Assembly: GCA_016190945.1 (NCBI GenBank)
Contig: JACPPO010000144.1
Coordinates: forward strand, 1 to 33,720
Reading direction: 5' to 3'
Length of the DNA: 33,720 bases
Source: Acidobacteriota bacterium
GTDB taxonomy: Bacteria > Acidobacteriota > Vicinamibacteria > Vicinamibacterales > UBA2999
This document shows positions 8,061-15,932 of the stretch, piece after piece. The notes under the pieces were generated by a model. That model did no database searches. It had not been told where the DNA came from and saw only the letters and a program-made list of their open reading frames with translations. Numbering within the stretch: position 1 is the stretch's first letter; each line of letters starts with the position of its first letter. The position numbers were made by a program, and so were the translations under genes.

Positions 8061-8637
8061 CTTCAGCAACGCGGCCCTTCAATTCGGCGGCGAGCGTCGC
8101 GAGGAGCCGTCGTTCCTCGGCCGAGACGCGGCCAATACTGCCCAGAACGCCCCCCGATGCGTCGGCGATCGACTCGCAGTACTTCACCAGATCGTCGGCG
8201 CTCAGATCGCCGTGGCCGGGGGCGGCCAGCATGGCGCGAATGAGCCGCGTCGCGTGCGTGAAGACGTACTCGTCGGGCCGGCGATCGAGCCAATCGGAAA
8301 GCTGACGGTCCGCCGCTCCACCTTCCTGAATCCCCCGGGCGCGCGCAAGCTTGACGATCAGGCCGTGCTCGGCGGGCGTCACGCCTCCCTCCGCCCACGC
8401 CATCTGAACAACCGGTACGAGCGGCAGGAGAACGACAGTCTCCGGCGTGAAACCGAGCGTCTCGAGCTCCTGAAGCAGCTCGGGGTCGGTGAGCCCGGTC
8501 CTCTTCCCCATTTCCGCGCGCGCTTCGGTGGCCGTCGCCGCGCGCCGCAGCTTCTCGATCAGTTCCTTATCCTTCTTCCGGAAGTACTCTTCCTCGAGCG
8601 AGCGGCCGCGTTCGGCAAAAATGTCCTTGTCCGCCAT
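8050..8637 (-). CDS. TerB-like helical protein (tentative)
   Basis: 195 residues, soluble, charged and almost wholly helical. Residues 1-40 form an unusual charged segment (FAERGRSLEEEYFRKKDKEL), and residues about 70-190 resemble the TerB fold, with VQMAWAEGGVTPAEHGLIVK (compare the DG-E metal-site region of TerB) near 79-98 and SAEERRLLATLAAELKG at the end. TerB-like proteins are linked to tellurite and envelope stress, but the biochemical role is unknown. Start ATG 8635-8637 has a good AGGAG site that overlaps the RNase G stop codon, so the two genes are coupled. The final AEGEK lies inside the neighbouring palindrome. The family call rests on pattern only. Confidence 0.65.
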   Translation of the reverse strand: MADKDIFAERGRSLEEEYFRKKDKELIEKLRRAATATEARAEMGKRTGLTDPELLQELETLGFTPETVVLLPLVPVVQMAWAEGGVTPAEHGLIVKLARARGIQEGGAADRQLSDWLDRRPDEYVFTHATRLIRAMLAAPGHGDLSADDLVKYCESIADASGGVLGSIGRVSAEERRLLATLAAELKGRVAEGEK

Positions 8638-8646
8638 CGATCTCTC

Positions 8647-10233
8647 CTAGCCGATCGTCATCAGATCGAACTGCTCGTGGTGAAGCTGCGCATCGGGCCG
8701 CACCGCGATCTCGCGTCCGAGCGATTGCTTCAGATCCTTGAATACCGCGCGCTCCTCGTCCCTCAGCGCCCGCGCGATGTCCGGATTGACGCGCAGCACG
8801 AGGCTCTGGCCGTCGAGATCGCCGCTGATCTTCTTCATTTCGGCGAGAATCTCGTAGCAGATCGTCGAGCTGGACTTGATCACCGCGCTGCCGGCGCAGT
8901 AGGGACACGGCTCCGTCAACACGCGCTCGAGGCTCTGCTTCACGCGCTTGCGCGTGATGATCACGAGGCCGAAATCCGCGACTTGCAGCGCCTTTGAGGG
9001 CGCGCGATCCTTCCGCAGCTCCTGGTCGACCGCCTGAAACAGATTCTGGCGGTTCTTCTTCTCCTCCATGTCGATAAAGTCGAGCACGATGATGCCGCCC
9101 AGGTCCCGCAGCCGGATCTGCCGGACGATCTCCTTGACCGCCTCGAGGTTCGTCTTGAGGATGGTGTCCTCCAGCCGTCCGGCCGTTTTCTTCCCGACGT
9201 ATCGCCCGGTATTGACGTCGATCGCCACGAGCGCTTCCGTCTGGTTGATCACGATGGACCCGCCGGACTTCAGCCAGACCTTGCTGCGCAGCGCCCGATC
9301 GATCTCCGCCTGCACGCCGTACTCCTCGAAGATCGGGTATGCCTTCTCGTAGAGCTTCACTTTCGGCCCGAGCGCCGGCATGATGCGCTCGACCAGCTCG
9401 CAGACGCGACGGTACTCCACGTCGTTGTCGATGCGAATCGCGGAGAACTCCTCGGTGAGCAGGTCGCGCAGGAGCTTCGCCACCAGACTCTGCTCGCGAT
9501 AGACGACCGCCGGCGCCCGAGACGACTCGGATTTCTGCCGGATGTCGGTCCACACCCGGTGGAAGTAGCTCAGGTCCGAGACGATGTCGTCCTTGGGACG
9601 CCCGGCGGCGGCGGTGCGGATGATGACGCCGCCGGTGAAGCCGTGCTGCTCGCGGAACTCGCGGACGATCCCTCGCAGCCGGCCGCGCTCCTCGCGCGAG
9701 TCGATCTTGCGGGACACGCCCACGTGGTCGACCGTGGGCATGAAGACCAGAAATCGCCCGGGCATCGTCGCGTGGGAGGTGAGTCGCGCCCCCTTGGTAC
9801 CGAGCGGCTCCTTGGCCACCTGGACGATGATCTCCTGGCCTTCCTTCAGGAGCTCTTCGATCTTCGGTTCTGGGCCCTTCTCGCGGTCACGCCCCGGACC
9901 GCGCCCCGACATGACCGGTCGCGGCGCCGCGGCGCCGTTCCCCGCGGGCGCCGGCGCCACGCTCCCCTCATCCTCGTCGGTTTCGAGGCGGTCGAACTCC
10001 TCGGAAGAGGGGATGACGTCGGTTACGTACAGGAAGCCGTCACGCTCAAGGCCGAGGTCAATAAACGCCGACTGCATGCCGGGGAGCACCTTCGATACCC
10101 GGCCCTTGTAGAGATTGCCCACGACGCCGCGCTGCCGCTCGCGTTCGATGAAGATCTCGGCAACCTGGTCGTCCTCGAGGATTGCGACCCGTGTCTCGTG
10201 GGCGCTCGAGGAGACGATCATCTCCTTGGTCAT
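8647..10233 (-). CDS. rng: ribonuclease G/E family endoribonuclease
   Basis: 528 residues. Cleaves single-stranded RNA in 16S rRNA maturation and mRNA decay. It has an S1-like domain (VGNLYKGRVSKVLPGMQSAFIDLG near 38-61) that continues after an acidic/Pro/Gly-rich insert (about residues 84-122). The catalytic Mg-binding aspartates are Asp339 in VAIDVNTG and Asp385 in VLDFIDM, and the Zn-link is CPYC (Cys443, Cys446). It lacks the long C-terminal degradosome scaffold, so it is closer to RNase G than to enterobacterial RNase E. The ATG at 10231-10233 has GGAG eight bases upstream; a second ATG at 10221 is an alternative. It is the first gene of a pair with the TerB-like protein. Confidence 0.93.
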   Translation of the reverse strand: MTKEMIVSSSAHETRVAILEDDQVAEIFIERERQRGVVGNLYKGRVSKVLPGMQSAFIDLGLERDGFLYVTDVIPSSEEFDRLETDEDEGSVAPAPAGNGAAAPRPVMSGRGPGRDREKGPEPKIEELLKEGQEIIVQVAKEPLGTKGARLTSHATMPGRFLVFMPTVDHVGVSRKIDSREERGRLRGIVREFREQHGFTGGVIIRTAAAGRPKDDIVSDLSYFHRVWTDIRQKSESSRAPAVVYREQSLVAKLLRDLLTEEFSAIRIDNDVEYRRVCELVERIMPALGPKVKLYEKAYPIFEEYGVQAEIDRALRSKVWLKSGGSIVINQTEALVAIDVNTGRYVGKKTAGRLEDTILKTNLEAVKEIVRQIRLRDLGGIIVLDFIDMEEKKNRQNLFQAVDQELRKDRAPSKALQVADFGLVIITRKRVKQSLERVLTEPCPYCAGSAVIKSSSTICYEILAEMKKISGDLDGQSLVLRVNPDIARALRDEERAVFKDLKQSLGREIAVRPDAQLHHEQFDLMTIG

Positions 10234-10389
10234 GCCCGCAACTCCAGCGGGTCCCTCCGACCGCCAGCCACGCTTCGCCGCGCTTCTCGCCGCGCCGTGA
10301 TGCGGCGCCGAGAGGCCACGCGAACAGCGCCGATAGGCGGCGCCGCACGAGTGCAACGAAGGTCACGGGCATTTCGAGGAACCCATTCC

Positions 10390-10451
10390 GTGGGCTCTAG
10401 GCTTCAGGCTCGTGGCTTTCGGCCTGACGGAGCCTGAAGCCTCAAGTCCAC
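10390..10451. repeat. intergenic palindrome with 22-bp arms, GGCTTCAGGCTC type
   Basis: Left arm 10390-10411 and right arm 10430-10451 are inverted copies with about four mismatches; the inner 13 bp are perfect. The loop and right flank repeat the same kind of word (GGCTTTCGGCC, GGCCTAAAGCC). It lies between rodA, whose end is 14 bp away, and the region upstream of rng, so it may terminate the rod operon transcript. The rest of 10234-10389 holds the rng promoter region; nothing else is recognised there. Confidence 0.78.
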
Positions 10452-10464
10452 GGCCTAAAGCCGG

Positions 10465-11550
10465 TTAGTTCGTAAATCGACGCATCCGGACGTTGAGGAT
10501 CAGGCCGAACCCCGCCAGCGTGGCAATCATGGAGGAGCCGCCATAGCTCATGAGCGGAAGCGTCAGTCCTTTGACCGGCGCGAGGCCGGCCGACATCGTG
10601 ATGTTGTAAATCACCTGGAACGTGAAGCTGGCAAGCACTCCCAGCACCAGGTATGCGCCGAGCTGGTCCTTGGCGAGCCGGGCCGATTCGAGCGCCCGCA
10701 GAATGACGAACAAGTACAAACCGAGCGTCACGATGACCCCGGCAAACCCCTGCTCCTCGGCCAGCACCGAGAAGATGAAGTCGTTATGCGCGACGGGAAG
10801 GAACCGCAACTGCCCCTGCGTTCCCTCGGTAAATCCTTTTCCCCACGGCCCCCCCGATCCGACCGTGATGCGGGCCTGAATCTGCTGGTAGCCGGCGCCG
10901 CGCGCATCCTGCGCCGGGTCCAGGAACGTCGAGATGCGCTCCTTCTGGTAATCCTGAAGTGCGAACCGCCAGGTAATCGGCGCCGCGAGCAATCCCGCGA
11001 CCGCGAGAACGCCCAGCAGCCGCACCGGCATGCCGGCCACAAACGCCACGGCCAACGCGACAGGAATCAGCGTGGCCGCGGTACCGAGATCCGGCTGCCT
11101 CGCGATGATGATGAGCGGCACGGCGGTGAGCCCGCCGACCATCAGGAGATCTACGTGCGTGACGGCGCCCCGCCGGCTTTCACCGAGGAACTTGGCCAGC
11201 ACCAGCGCAAGCGCCGCCTTCGCGAACTCGGAAGGTTGCACGTTGAACACGCCCAAATCAATCCAGCGCCGTGATCCCCCGCGCACGGCGCCGAAAAAGA
11301 GCACGTAAATCAGCAACGCGATGACGGCAATGTAGATGATGTGCGACTTATCCGCCAGCGATCGGTAATCGATGCCGAGGCAGACCGCCAGAGCAAGCAG
11401 CCCAAGCAGGACCCCGTAGACTTGCGTCTCGAGGATCGGCGTCCATCCGCCGGTGGCACTGTAGACTTGGGACAGCCCGATGGCGCAGAGGGCCAACACC
11501 GCGGCCAGCAGTCCCCAATCTACGTGGTGGTAAAGGCGTCTCTCGAACAC
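10465..11550 (-). CDS. rodA: rod-shape peptidoglycan glycosyltransferase RodA
   Basis: 361 residues, SEDS family (FtsW/RodA/SpoVE). Inner-membrane polymerase that links lipid II into glycan strands for side-wall growth with PBP2. The protein has about ten hydrophobic segments starting at residue 12. Family motifs are FLPVAHNDFIFSVLAEEQGF (about 240-259, with the catalytic-region Asp and Glu pair) and LPLMSYGGSSMI near the C-terminus. Pairing with PBP2 and mreBCD marks it as RodA rather than FtsW. GTG start (11548-11550) with only a weak AGG site, because the 26-bp gap to mrdA is filled by CCTGGTGC repeats. It is the last gene of the operon. Confidence 0.95.
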   Translation of the reverse strand: MFERRLYHHVDWGLLAAVLALCAIGLSQVYSATGGWTPILETQVYGVLLGLLALAVCLGIDYRSLADKSHIIYIAVIALLIYVLFFGAVRGGSRRWIDLGVFNVQPSEFAKAALALVLAKFLGESRRGAVTHVDLLMVGGLTAVPLIIIARQPDLGTAATLIPVALAVAFVAGMPVRLLGVLAVAGLLAAPITWRFALQDYQKERISTFLDPAQDARGAGYQQIQARITVGSGGPWGKGFTEGTQGQLRFLPVAHNDFIFSVLAEEQGFAGVIVTLGLYLFVILRALESARLAKDQLGAYLVLGVLASFTFQVIYNITMSAGLAPVKGLTLPLMSYGGSSMIATLAGFGLILNVRMRRFTN

Positions 11551-11554
11551 AGTA

Positions 11555-11621
11555 CCTGGTGCCTCATGCCTGGTGCTTAGTACGTACCTGGTGCGATGGT
11601 GCGAGGTGCGGCGCCTGGTGC
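11555..11621. repeat. four direct CCTGGTGC repeats at the mrdA/rodA junction
   Basis: Exact copies at 11555-11562, 11569-11576, 11587-11594 and 11614-11621, with degenerate TGGTGC copies between. The array fills the spacer between mrdA and rodA and encodes the last residues of PBP2 (IAPGTY). Unlike the other intergenic repeats in the window, this one is direct rather than inverted and lies inside an operon. Confidence 0.85.
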
Positions 11622-13523
11622 GACCCGTGCAATCGCCGGCGCCTCAATCGGCGCGCTGTCGGGATCCGGCTCCGGCACCGGCGGCGGGACCGGCGGCGGC
11701 GCCAGCGTCGGCAGCGGCCGTCCTTCCCTTTTCGCAAAATACGTCTCGATGACGTGCTTGGCGATCGGCGCGCCCAGGTAGCCGTGTCCGTTGTGCTCGC
11801 CGAAGATCACGCCAGCGATTTGCGGATCGTCCTTCGGCGCGAAGAATACGAACCAGCCGTGATCCCGCAGGTCGCGTTCGCCGCCCCGCGCCGCCTGGCG
11901 TCCCTGGTTCGAGATGACCTGCGCCGTGCCCGTCTTCCCTGCGACGTCCCGCCCGGGAATGCGCGCGCGGCCACCGGTGCCGGCGGCGTTGACCACCATC
12001 CAGAGTCCATCGTGCAGCGCCGACAGCGTCTCGGGGCGGAATGCGACGCGCTCGGGCACCACGGGCGGTGTGGCCGCTTTCCATCCCCCTCCCTCGTCCA
12101 CGGCCCGGATGATGTGCGGCGTGACGCGCGTCCCGCCGTTGGCGACGGTGGCCATCATCACCGCCATTGCCGCGGGCGTCACCGTCACCTGCCCCTGGCC
12201 GATCGACACCGAGATCGTCTCGCCCGGATACCAGCGCTCGCCGGTCCGCTGGCGTTTCCATTCGGTGGACGGCACGATGCTGTCCTGTTCGTTGGGCAGG
12301 TCGATCCCGGTCAGCCCGACCAGCCCGAGCTTCTCCGCCCACTTGTGGATCCGGTCGACGCCGAGCATGTTGCCCAGCGTATAGAAGTAAACGTTGCACG
12401 ACTTCTCAATCGCGTGCCGCATGTCGACGACGCCGTGGCCGCCGCGCAGGTGACACAGGAAATACCGGCCGAAAAACGAGGCGCCGCCGCCGCAGTACAC
12501 CTTGAAGTCGGGATCGACCAAGCCTTCCTCGAGCGCCGCGGTCGCGATGACGATCTTGAACGCGGACCCGGGTGAATAGCGCCCCTGAATCGTGCGGTTC
12601 TGCAGCGGCCGCAGCGCGTCGCTGTTGAGCGCCGCCCACGTGGCGCGGTCGATGCCCGCCGCGAAGTCGTTGGGATCGTAAGCGGGCAGGCTGACCAGCG
12701 ACAGCACCTCGCCGGTGCGAGGATCCAGGACGAGCGCGGACCCGTTGAACCCGGCGTGCTTGAACCCGTCCTCCGCCGCCTTCTGGAGGTCGTAGTCGAT
12801 CGTGAGCTGCACGCGGCGCCCCTCCACCGGGGGCACTTCCTCCAGCGTGCGAATCTCCCGCCCCATGCTGTTGACGACGACGCGGCGCGCGCCGTCCTGG
12901 CCCATCAGCAGCTTGTTGTAGACCCGCTCGATTCCCGACTGGCCCACGATTGCGCCGGTCCGCACGCCGTCGCCCAGCTGCGCATCGTTCGCCTCGCCGA
13001 CGTACCCGAACAAGTGCGCCGCGAGCGCGTCGGTCGGATACTGCCGCATAGGCACTTCCTCGACTACAACGTCCGGCAACTCGAAATCGAGGCGTCGTGC
13101 CACGATCGCCGCCACTTGCGCGAGCGACGCATCCTCGATCACGACGATCGGCCGGTACGTCGGCTCGCCTCGATGGCGATCGACGATCTGGCGCACCTGC
13201 GTGAGGTCGAGGCCGGCGACCGCCGCAAGGAGGCGGATTGTGCGATCGAGATCCTTGGTGTGCTCGCGGACAATCGAGACGCTGAACGAATGCCGGTTCT
13301 CGACGAGGACCTTGCCGTGGCGGTCGAAGAGCACCCCGCGCGGCGCGCGCAGCGCGAGCGTCCGCTGGTGGTTGTTCTCCGCCATCTCCTCGTACTGCGC
13401 GTGCTGGACGATCTGCAGGAACCAGAAGCTGATGGCTAGCGCCGCAAACGTCACGACGACGCTCACCTGCAGCACCGTCAGGCGCACGGTGATCCGTCGA
13501 CGATCTTCCGTCACTGCCGCCAT
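11577..13523 (-). CDS. mrdA: penicillin-binding protein 2 (peptidoglycan transpeptidase, elongasome)
   Basis: 648 residues, class B PBP that cross-links new peptidoglycan during side-wall elongation. It has one N-terminal membrane anchor (about residues 16-38), a pedestal/dimerisation domain starting RAPRGVLFDRHGKVLVEN, and a transpeptidase domain with Ser320-x-x-Lys323 (SPGSAFK), Ser375-Cys-Asn377 (KSCN) and Lys530-Thr-Gly (GKTGTAQV). After the catalytic domain comes a Pro-rich tail (PTLAPPPVPPPVPEPDP) and a short end encoded by the CCTGGTGC repeat array. It starts 3 bp after the mreD stop and precedes rodA, its partner enzyme. The Pro-rich tail is not part of the enzyme core; its role is unknown. 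Confidence 0.95.
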   Translation of the reverse strand: MAAVTEDRRRITVRLTVLQVSVVVTFAALAISFWFLQIVQHAQYEEMAENNHQRTLALRAPRGVLFDRHGKVLVENRHSFSVSIVREHTKDLDRTIRLLAAVAGLDLTQVRQIVDRHRGEPTYRPIVVIEDASLAQVAAIVARRLDFELPDVVVEEVPMRQYPTDALAAHLFGYVGEANDAQLGDGVRTGAIVGQSGIERVYNKLLMGQDGARRVVVNSMGREIRTLEEVPPVEGRRVQLTIDYDLQKAAEDGFKHAGFNGSALVLDPRTGEVLSLVSLPAYDPNDFAAGIDRATWAALNSDALRPLQNRTIQGRYSPGSAFKIVIATAALEEGLVDPDFKVYCGGGASFFGRYFLCHLRGGHGVVDMRHAIEKSCNVYFYTLGNMLGVDRIHKWAEKLGLVGLTGIDLPNEQDSIVPSTEWKRQRTGERWYPGETISVSIGQGQVTVTPAAMAVMMATVANGGTRVTPHIIRAVDEGGGWKAATPPVVPERVAFRPETLSALHDGLWMVVNAAGTGGRARIPGRDVAGKTGTAQVISNQGRQAARGGERDLRDHGWFVFFAPKDDPQIAGVIFGEHNGHGYLGAPIAKHVIETYFAKREGRPLPTLAPPPVPPPVPEPDPDSAPIEAPAIARVAPGAAPRTIAPGTY

Positions 13524-13526
13524 CTT

Positions 13527-14033
13527 CTAATGTCTCGTTCGCCGCGACAGCCGCCGGCGCTCCACGGCCCCCGGGAATGACTCGACGATCGTGAACGCAA
13601 TCATGCCGGCCGCCGCGTTTCCAAGCGCTTGACTGAGGATCGCGGCCCACGGAGAGGGAAACGACCGCAGCCCCAGCACCACATACAATCCCATGAACAC
13701 GGCCGCGTGCGCGCCGGTTGCCGCCAGGAACACCACAACCCGGGGCAGCGCCGCGGTCACGATGAACTGCTGGCCGATAGCGCCGGTCACAAATCCTACG
13801 ATCGACTTCGCCAGCCCACCGATGCCGATCACCCCGCTCGAGAGCGCATCCTGGACGATGCCCGCCACGCTCCCGGCGAGCATCCCGGTCACGGGGCCGC
13901 TCGTGAGCGCCACGTACACAACAACGACCAGCACCAGGTCGAGCGCCGCGGTTCCCCCGACCAGGAACCGCGCCAGGGTCGTCTGCAACGCGAGCGCCAG
14001 AGCTATCGCGATGAGGACCCCGACGGCCTTCAC
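13527..14033 (-). CDS. mreD: rod-shape-determining protein MreD
   Basis: 168 residues, a small integral membrane protein of the elongasome with about five hydrophobic segments, for example VGVLIAIALALALQ at the N-terminus and LVLVVVVYVAL. It contains the family-typical GxxxGxxQDALSSGVIGIGGL stretch (about residues 54-74). The GTG start at 14031-14033 overlaps the mreC stop (GTGA). Position between mreC and mrdA supports the call, since MreD sequence itself is poorly conserved. The C-terminus is basic (RRRLSRRTRH), as expected for a cytoplasmic tail. Confidence 0.9.
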   Translation of the reverse strand: MKAVGVLIAIALALALQTTLARFLVGGTAALDLVLVVVVYVALTSGPVTGMLAGSVAGIVQDALSSGVIGIGGLAKSIVGFVTGAIGQQFIVTAALPRVVVFLAATGAHAAVFMGLYVVLGLRSFPSPWAAILSQALGNAAAGMIAFTIVESFPGAVERRRLSRRTRH

Positions 14034-14893
14034 TCGCGTGCCTGCGTCCCCGAATCCGCGGCTGTTTCGCCCTCCACCGCGGGAGGTGGCGCGACGGCCA
14101 CAAGCACCGCCTCGAGCGACGAGAAGTCGATGGCCGGTCGAATCACAATGGCCCCGAACGCCCCGCTGCCGCGTTCCATAGATTCTATCCGACCTACGAC
14201 GAAGCCCTTCGGGTAAATGCCGTCAATGCCGGACGTCACCACGACATCTCCGACCTTCACATCCGCCGTCTCAGAAACGTAATTCAGCCGCAAATCCCCG
14301 CCGGTGCCCTCCACGACGCCCTGGGCGCGGGAGCGCTCAACCAGCGCCCCCACCGCCGCGTTCCGGTCGATGAGGAGTTGAACTTTCGCGGCGCGCGCGC
14401 TCGGGGTGATGATCCGCCCGACGACCCCGGCCGGCGCAATCACCGCCATGTCGGGGCGAAGGCCGTCGGCGGTCCCCTTGTCGATCGTCAGCGTGCGAAA
14501 GTCCGGGCTGGCACTGCCGGCGATGACCCGCGCCGCCACCGTCGCCAGCTCCGCCTGCGAGCGAAGGCCGAGCAACCGCTCGAGCGCACGCGACTGTTGA
14601 GCCAGCGCGCGCTCCTGCTGCAGCGTGACCTGAAGGCGCGCCACTTCCTGCCGCAGGCGGTCGTTTTCGCCACGCACCGTCCGCAGCGCGAGGTACTCGC
14701 CCCACGAGGTCCTCACGCCACCGATGAAGGACGAGGCGCCTCGCTGGATCTCGGCGAACGCGCCAAACGTGACGGCCTCGAGCACGGGCACGCCGCGATC
14801 CGTATTCACTTGGGCCGAGATGAGGACGATATGCCCGACGGTGACGGCGATGAAGAAGTACCCGATGCGTCGGCGAACACCCAAGAGCGCCAT
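14030..14893 (-). CDS. mreC: rod-shape-determining protein MreC
   Basis: 287 residues. Periplasmic elongasome scaffold anchored in the inner membrane. One N-terminal membrane segment (about residues 10-27) is followed by a coiled coil (about 66-105, rich in LRQEVARLQVTLQQE heptads) and the beta-rich MreC domain, with ARVIAGSASPDFRTLTIDKG and GVVGRIITPS typical of the family. It starts 12 bp after the mreB stop and overlaps mreD at its end. Its role is to link MreB/RodZ in the cytoplasm with PBP2/RodA. Confidence 0.95.
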   Translation of the reverse strand: MALLGVRRRIGYFFIAVTVGHIVLISAQVNTDRGVPVLEAVTFGAFAEIQRGASSFIGGVRTSWGEYLALRTVRGENDRLRQEVARLQVTLQQERALAQQSRALERLLGLRSQAELATVAARVIAGSASPDFRTLTIDKGTADGLRPDMAVIAPAGVVGRIITPSARAAKVQLLIDRNAAVGALVERSRAQGVVEGTGGDLRLNYVSETADVKVGDVVVTSGIDGIYPKGFVVGRIESMERGSGAFGAIVIRPAIDFSSLEAVLVAVAPPPAVEGETAADSGTQARE

Positions 14894-14905
14894 GACAGTC
14901 GGCGC

Positions 14906-15931
14906 CTAATCGATCGAGATCTTCCGCAGCAGGTTGAAGTCGGAGAGCATCTTGCCCGCGCCGAGCACCACCGACGACAGCGGATCCTCCGCCATCGCCA
15001 GCGGCAGTCCCGTCTCCTCGCGTAACCGCTTGTCCAGGTTCTTGAGCAGCGATCCGCCGCCGGTCAGCACGATACCGCGATCGACGATGTCGGCGGACAG
15101 CTCCGGCGGCGTGCGCTCGAGCGCCACGCGGACGGCGTCGACGATGACGTTGACGGTCTCGGCGAGCGCCTCGCGGATTTCCTCGTCGGTGATGGTGATC
15201 GTCTTCGGCACCCCTTCAATCAGGTGCCGTCCCTTGATCTCCATCGTCATCTTCTCCTCGAGCGCGAACGCCGAGCCGATCTCCATCTTGATCTGTTCGG
15301 CGGTCCGCTCGCCGATGAGCAGGTTGTACGTCTTCTTGATGTACTGGATAATCGCTTCGTCCATTTCGTTGCCCGCCACCCGCACCGCCTTGCTATAGAC
15401 GATGCCGGCGAGCGAAATGACGGCAATGTCGGTCGTGCCGCCGCCGATATCGACGATCATGTTCCCGGACGGCTCCGTGATCGGCATGCCGGCGCCGATG
15501 GCCGCCGCCATGGCCTCCTCCACCAGGTGGACCTCGCTGGCCTTGGCCCGGTAGGCGCTGTCCTTGACGGCGCGCTTCTCGACCTGTGTAATCTCGGAGG
15601 GGACGCCGATCACAATGCGCGGGCGCACCCACACGTTGCGGTTGTGCGCCTTCTTGATGAAATAGGTCAGCATCTTCTCGGTGACCTCGAAGTCGGCGAT
15701 GACCCCGTCCTTCATCGGCTTGATGGCCACGATGTTGCCCGGCGTGCGGCCGAGCATCTCCTTGGCATCCTTGCCAACCGCTTCGACGCGGCCGTTGATC
15801 TTATTGATCGCGACGATGGAGGGCTCGTTGACGACGATCCCCTTGCCCCGAGCGTACACGCAGGTATTCGCGGTGCCCAGATCAATTGCCAGGTCGTTGG
15901 AAAACAGAGAGAAAAACGAGCCCAAGCCCAA
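14906..15931 (-). CDS. mreB: rod-shape-determining protein MreB (actin homologue)
   Basis: 341 residues. Cytoplasmic actin-like ATPase that forms membrane-bound filaments steering side-wall synthesis. It shows the actin-family nucleotide motifs: phosphate-1 [19 protein letters not shown] (about 13-31), the [19 protein letters not shown] phosphate-2 motif (about 158-176) and the adenosine motif [13 protein letters not shown] (about 288-300). The reading frame begins at a TTG (15929-15931) one base after the stop of the upstream GGDEF gene, with a purine-rich site (GGAAGGGAAC) formed by that gene's last codons. This suggests strong translational coupling to the diguanylate cyclase. Another TTG two codons later is possible. 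Confidence 0.96.
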   Translation of the reverse strand: MGLGSFFSLFSNDLAIDLGTANTCVYARGKGIVVNEPSIVAINKINGRVEAVGKDAKEMLGRTPGNIVAIKPMKDGVIADFEVTEKMLTYFIKKAHNRNVWVRPRIVIGVPSEITQVEKRAVKDSAYRAKASEVHLVEEAMAAAIGAGMPITEPSGNMIVDIGGGTTDIAVISLAGIVYSKAVRVAGNEMDEAIIQYIKKTYNLLIGERTAEQIKMEIGSAFALEEKMTMEIKGRHLIEGVPKTITITDEEIREALAETVNVIVDAVRVALERTPPELSADIVDRGIVLTGGGSLLKNLDKRLREETGLPLAMAEDPLSSVVLGAGKMLSDFNLLRKISID

Positions 15932-15932
15932 A

